A stretch of 13,907 nt of DNA from Betaproteobacteria bacterium (lineage in GTDB: Bacteria > Pseudomonadota > Gammaproteobacteria > Burkholderiales > Burkholderiaceae_C), in contig VBCQ01000488.1 of the NCBI GenBank assembly GCA_005882155.1, positions 1 to 13,907 of the forward strand, in the 5' to 3' direction. This document shows positions 12,532 to 13,907 of this stretch, one piece after another. Within the stretch, counting starts at the first letter, position 1, and each line of letters opens with the position of its first letter. Below the pieces are notes generated by a model. It worked only from the letters and a program-made list of their open reading frames with translations, did not search any database and was not told the origin of the DNA. The translations under genes were made by a program, and so were the position numbers.

Positions 12532-13341
12532 ATGCGGCGCCGCTGTTCTTCCTACTTGCTCGCTCGCCTCGCCGGCGTGGGCGCGGCCCTGCTGGTCACG
12601 ATGGTCTTGGCCTTGCCGCTGGCCAGCGTGGCGCAATCGATCGCCGGTCCGGCAGTCAAATCGAAGGCCACCGAGGCCGGTCCGAAGTGGTCCGAGCTGA
12701 CACCGAATCAGCGCGCCACGCTGAAGCCGCTGGAGCGCGATTGGTCCGAGATCGACCCCGATCGCAAGCAGAAGTGGATCGAGATCGCTCGCAAGATGCC
12801 GGGCATGCCGAGCGACGAGCGCGCGCGCGTCGAAGCGCGAATGACCGAGTGGTCACGCCTGTCACCCGAGCAACGCGGGCGCGCGCGCATCGGCTTCCAG
12901 GAATCAAAGCAGGTTCCGCCGCAAGACCGGCAGGCGCAGTGGGAGGCCTACCAGGCGCTGTCGGCGGAGCAAAAGCGCCAGCTCGCCGCGAAGGCCGTGC
13001 CGCCTCCGCCGCCGGCGTCTCGGCCGGCTGGGCCCAGAGTCGATCGCGCTGATCGAGCCAATGGCGCATCAGCCCAGGCCAAGTCGAACATCGTTCCCAA
13101 CCCGACCTTCGGCGCGCAACCCAAGCCCGTGGCACCGACTGTCGTGCAAGCCCAGCCAGGCGCTACGACGACGCTGATGTCCAAGCGGCCCGCGCCGCCA
13201 GCGCACCAGCAGACCGGCTTGCCGAAGATTGCCGCGACGCCGGAGTTCGTCGACCGCACAACGCTGCTGCCGCAGCGCGGCGCGCAAGGAGCGGCGGCGA
13301 AGCACGCCGCCGGCGCATCTGCCCCTGTGCAGCGGCCATGA
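12532..13341 (+). CDS. DUF3106-family exported repeat protein
   Basis: A 269-residue protein with a signal peptide (residues 1-34: RRR start, hydrophobic AGVGAALLVTMVLALPLA, likely cut after ASVA). Residues about 50-155 hold three Trp-led repeats: WSELTPNQRATLKPL, WSRLSPEQRGRARI and WEAYQALSAEQKRQLA, plus WIEIARKMP between the first two. This W-x2-L-[ST]-P-x-Q-R pattern is the hallmark of DUF3106. The rest (about 156-269) is Pro/Ala-rich with PPPPPASRPAGP and little predicted structure. The protein is probably periplasmic or envelope-bound. It starts 12 bases after the DUF3619 stop with AAGGGCGG upstream, and its stop overlaps the RDD start in ATGA. Charged, Gln-rich helical repeats in the periplasm recall CpxP/Spy/RcnR-neighbour stress sensors, but I see no LTxxQ motif strict enough to claim homology. 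Confidence 0.85.
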   Translation: MRRRCSSYLLARLAGVGAALLVTMVLALPLASVAQSIAGPAVKSKATEAGPKWSELTPNQRATLKPLERDWSEIDPDRKQKWIEIARKMPGMPSDERARVEARMTEWSRLSPEQRGRARIGFQESKQVPPQDRQAQWEAYQALSAEQKRQLAAKAVPPPPPASRPAGPRVDRADRANGASAQAKSNIVPNPTFGAQPKPVAPTVVQAQPGATTTLMSKRPAPPAHQQTGLPKIAATPEFVDRTTLLPQRGAQGAAAKHAAGASAPVQRP

Positions 13342-13865
13342 GCGCCGCGGCGCCCACGTCCGTCAGCGAACCGCTCGAAACGCCCAGCCTGCGAAGGCGG
13401 CTCGCCTGCTTCACCTACGAAGGCGTACTGCTTTTTGGCGTGCTCGTCATCGCCGACTACTTGTTCGCGAGCCTCACCCAACAGAAGCACGCGCTGCAGT
13501 TGCGCGAAGCGGGCATGGCCTTTCTGTTCGTCGTGCTCGGCATCTACTTCGTCTGGTTCTGGTCGCATGGCGGCCAGACACTGGCGATGAAGACCTGGCA
13601 TATCCGCGTGGTGACCCATGACGGCCGAGCGCTGAGTCAGGGTCGGGCTTTCCTCCGCTACCTCGCAGCGTGGCTGTGGTTCCTACCGCCGTTGGCAGTG
13701 GTCGCAGGCGTCGGCGTTCGCGTGCTTGGCGGCGGCGGCACGTTTGCGGTTGTGCTCGGCTATTTGCTCGCCTACGCCGCGGTGTCGTGGGTGCATCCGC
13801 AGCGCCAGTTTCTGCACGACGTGTTGTGTGGCACACGCCTCGTCAACTCGCAACGCCGCCACTGA
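13338..13865 (+). CDS. RDD-family integral membrane protein
   Basis: A 175-residue protein with four predicted membrane segments (about 29-46 GVLLFGVLVIADYLFASL, 58-75 AGMAFLFVVLGIYFVWFW, 108-130 YLAAWLWFLPPLAVVAGV, 136-152 FAVVLGYLLAYAAVSWV). The RDD pattern is present: LRRRLACFTYE at the first helix, where the usual Asp is Glu, then the conserved GGQTLAMKTWHIRVV-x-DGR loop, and QFLHDVLCGTRLV at the C-terminus with the last Asp. RDD proteins are poorly understood; some have been linked to ion transport. The start overlaps the DUF3106 stop by four bases, making this the last gene of the sigma-DUF3619-DUF3106-RDD unit. No terminator is visible between its stop and the end of the window. Confidence 0.88.
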   Translation: MSAAAPTSVSEPLETPSLRRRLACFTYEGVLLFGVLVIADYLFASLTQQKHALQLREAGMAFLFVVLGIYFVWFWSHGGQTLAMKTWHIRVVTHDGRALSQGRAFLRYLAAWLWFLPPLAVVAGVGVRVLGGGGTFAVVLGYLLAYAAVSWVHPQRQFLHDVLCGTRLVNSQRRH

Positions 13866-13907
13866 ACGGTCGCGGTCTCGCGGCACAATCACGGCCGATG
13901 ACAAATC

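Noticed and set aside
13862..13907. Possible next gene starting at ATG 13898 (MTN...), with CTGAAC/CACAAT promoter-like boxes at 13862-13867 and 13884-13889
   Set aside because: Only three codons are visible, there is no ribosome site and the boxes are poor, so a gene cannot be supported from this window.

Overview
This is a GC-rich chromosomal window with the gene order and protein families typical of a betaproteobacterium of the order Burkholderiales, probably near the Rubrivivax/Methylibium/Leptothrix group. The taxonomic placement is inferred from gene content and order and from remembered family resemblance, not from a search. No mobile element, tRNA, rRNA or CRISPR array is visible. No stretch over 300 bases lacks a gene; the longest is the divergent 240-base ilvB/sigma-factor region, and its signals are annotated below.

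Left part (1-3480). The 3' end of a hopanoid-type hydroxysqualene dehydroxylase gene (hpnE) converges on a gene for an exported TIGR03790-family protein of unknown function, and the two share a CTAG at their stop codons. The TIGR03790 gene is divergent from an IclR-family regulator, with an inverted repeat in the short space between them. The regulator gene converges on a pbpG-like D-alanyl-D-alanine endopeptidase gene across a hairpin that can terminate in both directions.

Central part (3478-11302, all minus strand). This is a branched-chain amino acid locus, read in the order ilvB, ilvH, ilvC, pssA, leuL, yeast/actinobacterial-type leuA, bacterial-type leuA. The ilv genes make acetohydroxyacids and reduce them. 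pssA, a phosphatidylserine synthase, sits between ilv and leu. The leu part has its own control region starting at the end of pssA: an extended -10 promoter, a 19-residue leader peptide with five consecutive Leu codons, an intrinsic terminator, and an 11-base sequence downstream that is complementary to the terminator loop. It drives two different 2-isopropylmalate synthases placed head to tail. The ilv part also has an extended -10 and a terminator-like hairpin before ilvB, but no convincing leader peptide.

Right part (11469-13865, plus strand). Divergent from ilvB is a tightly overlapping four-gene unit: an ECF-like sigma factor, a single-pass membrane protein (DUF3619), an exported repeat protein (DUF3106) and a four-helix RDD membrane protein. 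The first two look like a sigma/anti-sigma pair and the last two like the envelope output or sensor. This is the best candidate in the window for an undescribed system. The leu attenuator and its unusual extra pairing is the best candidate for an undescribed regulatory element.
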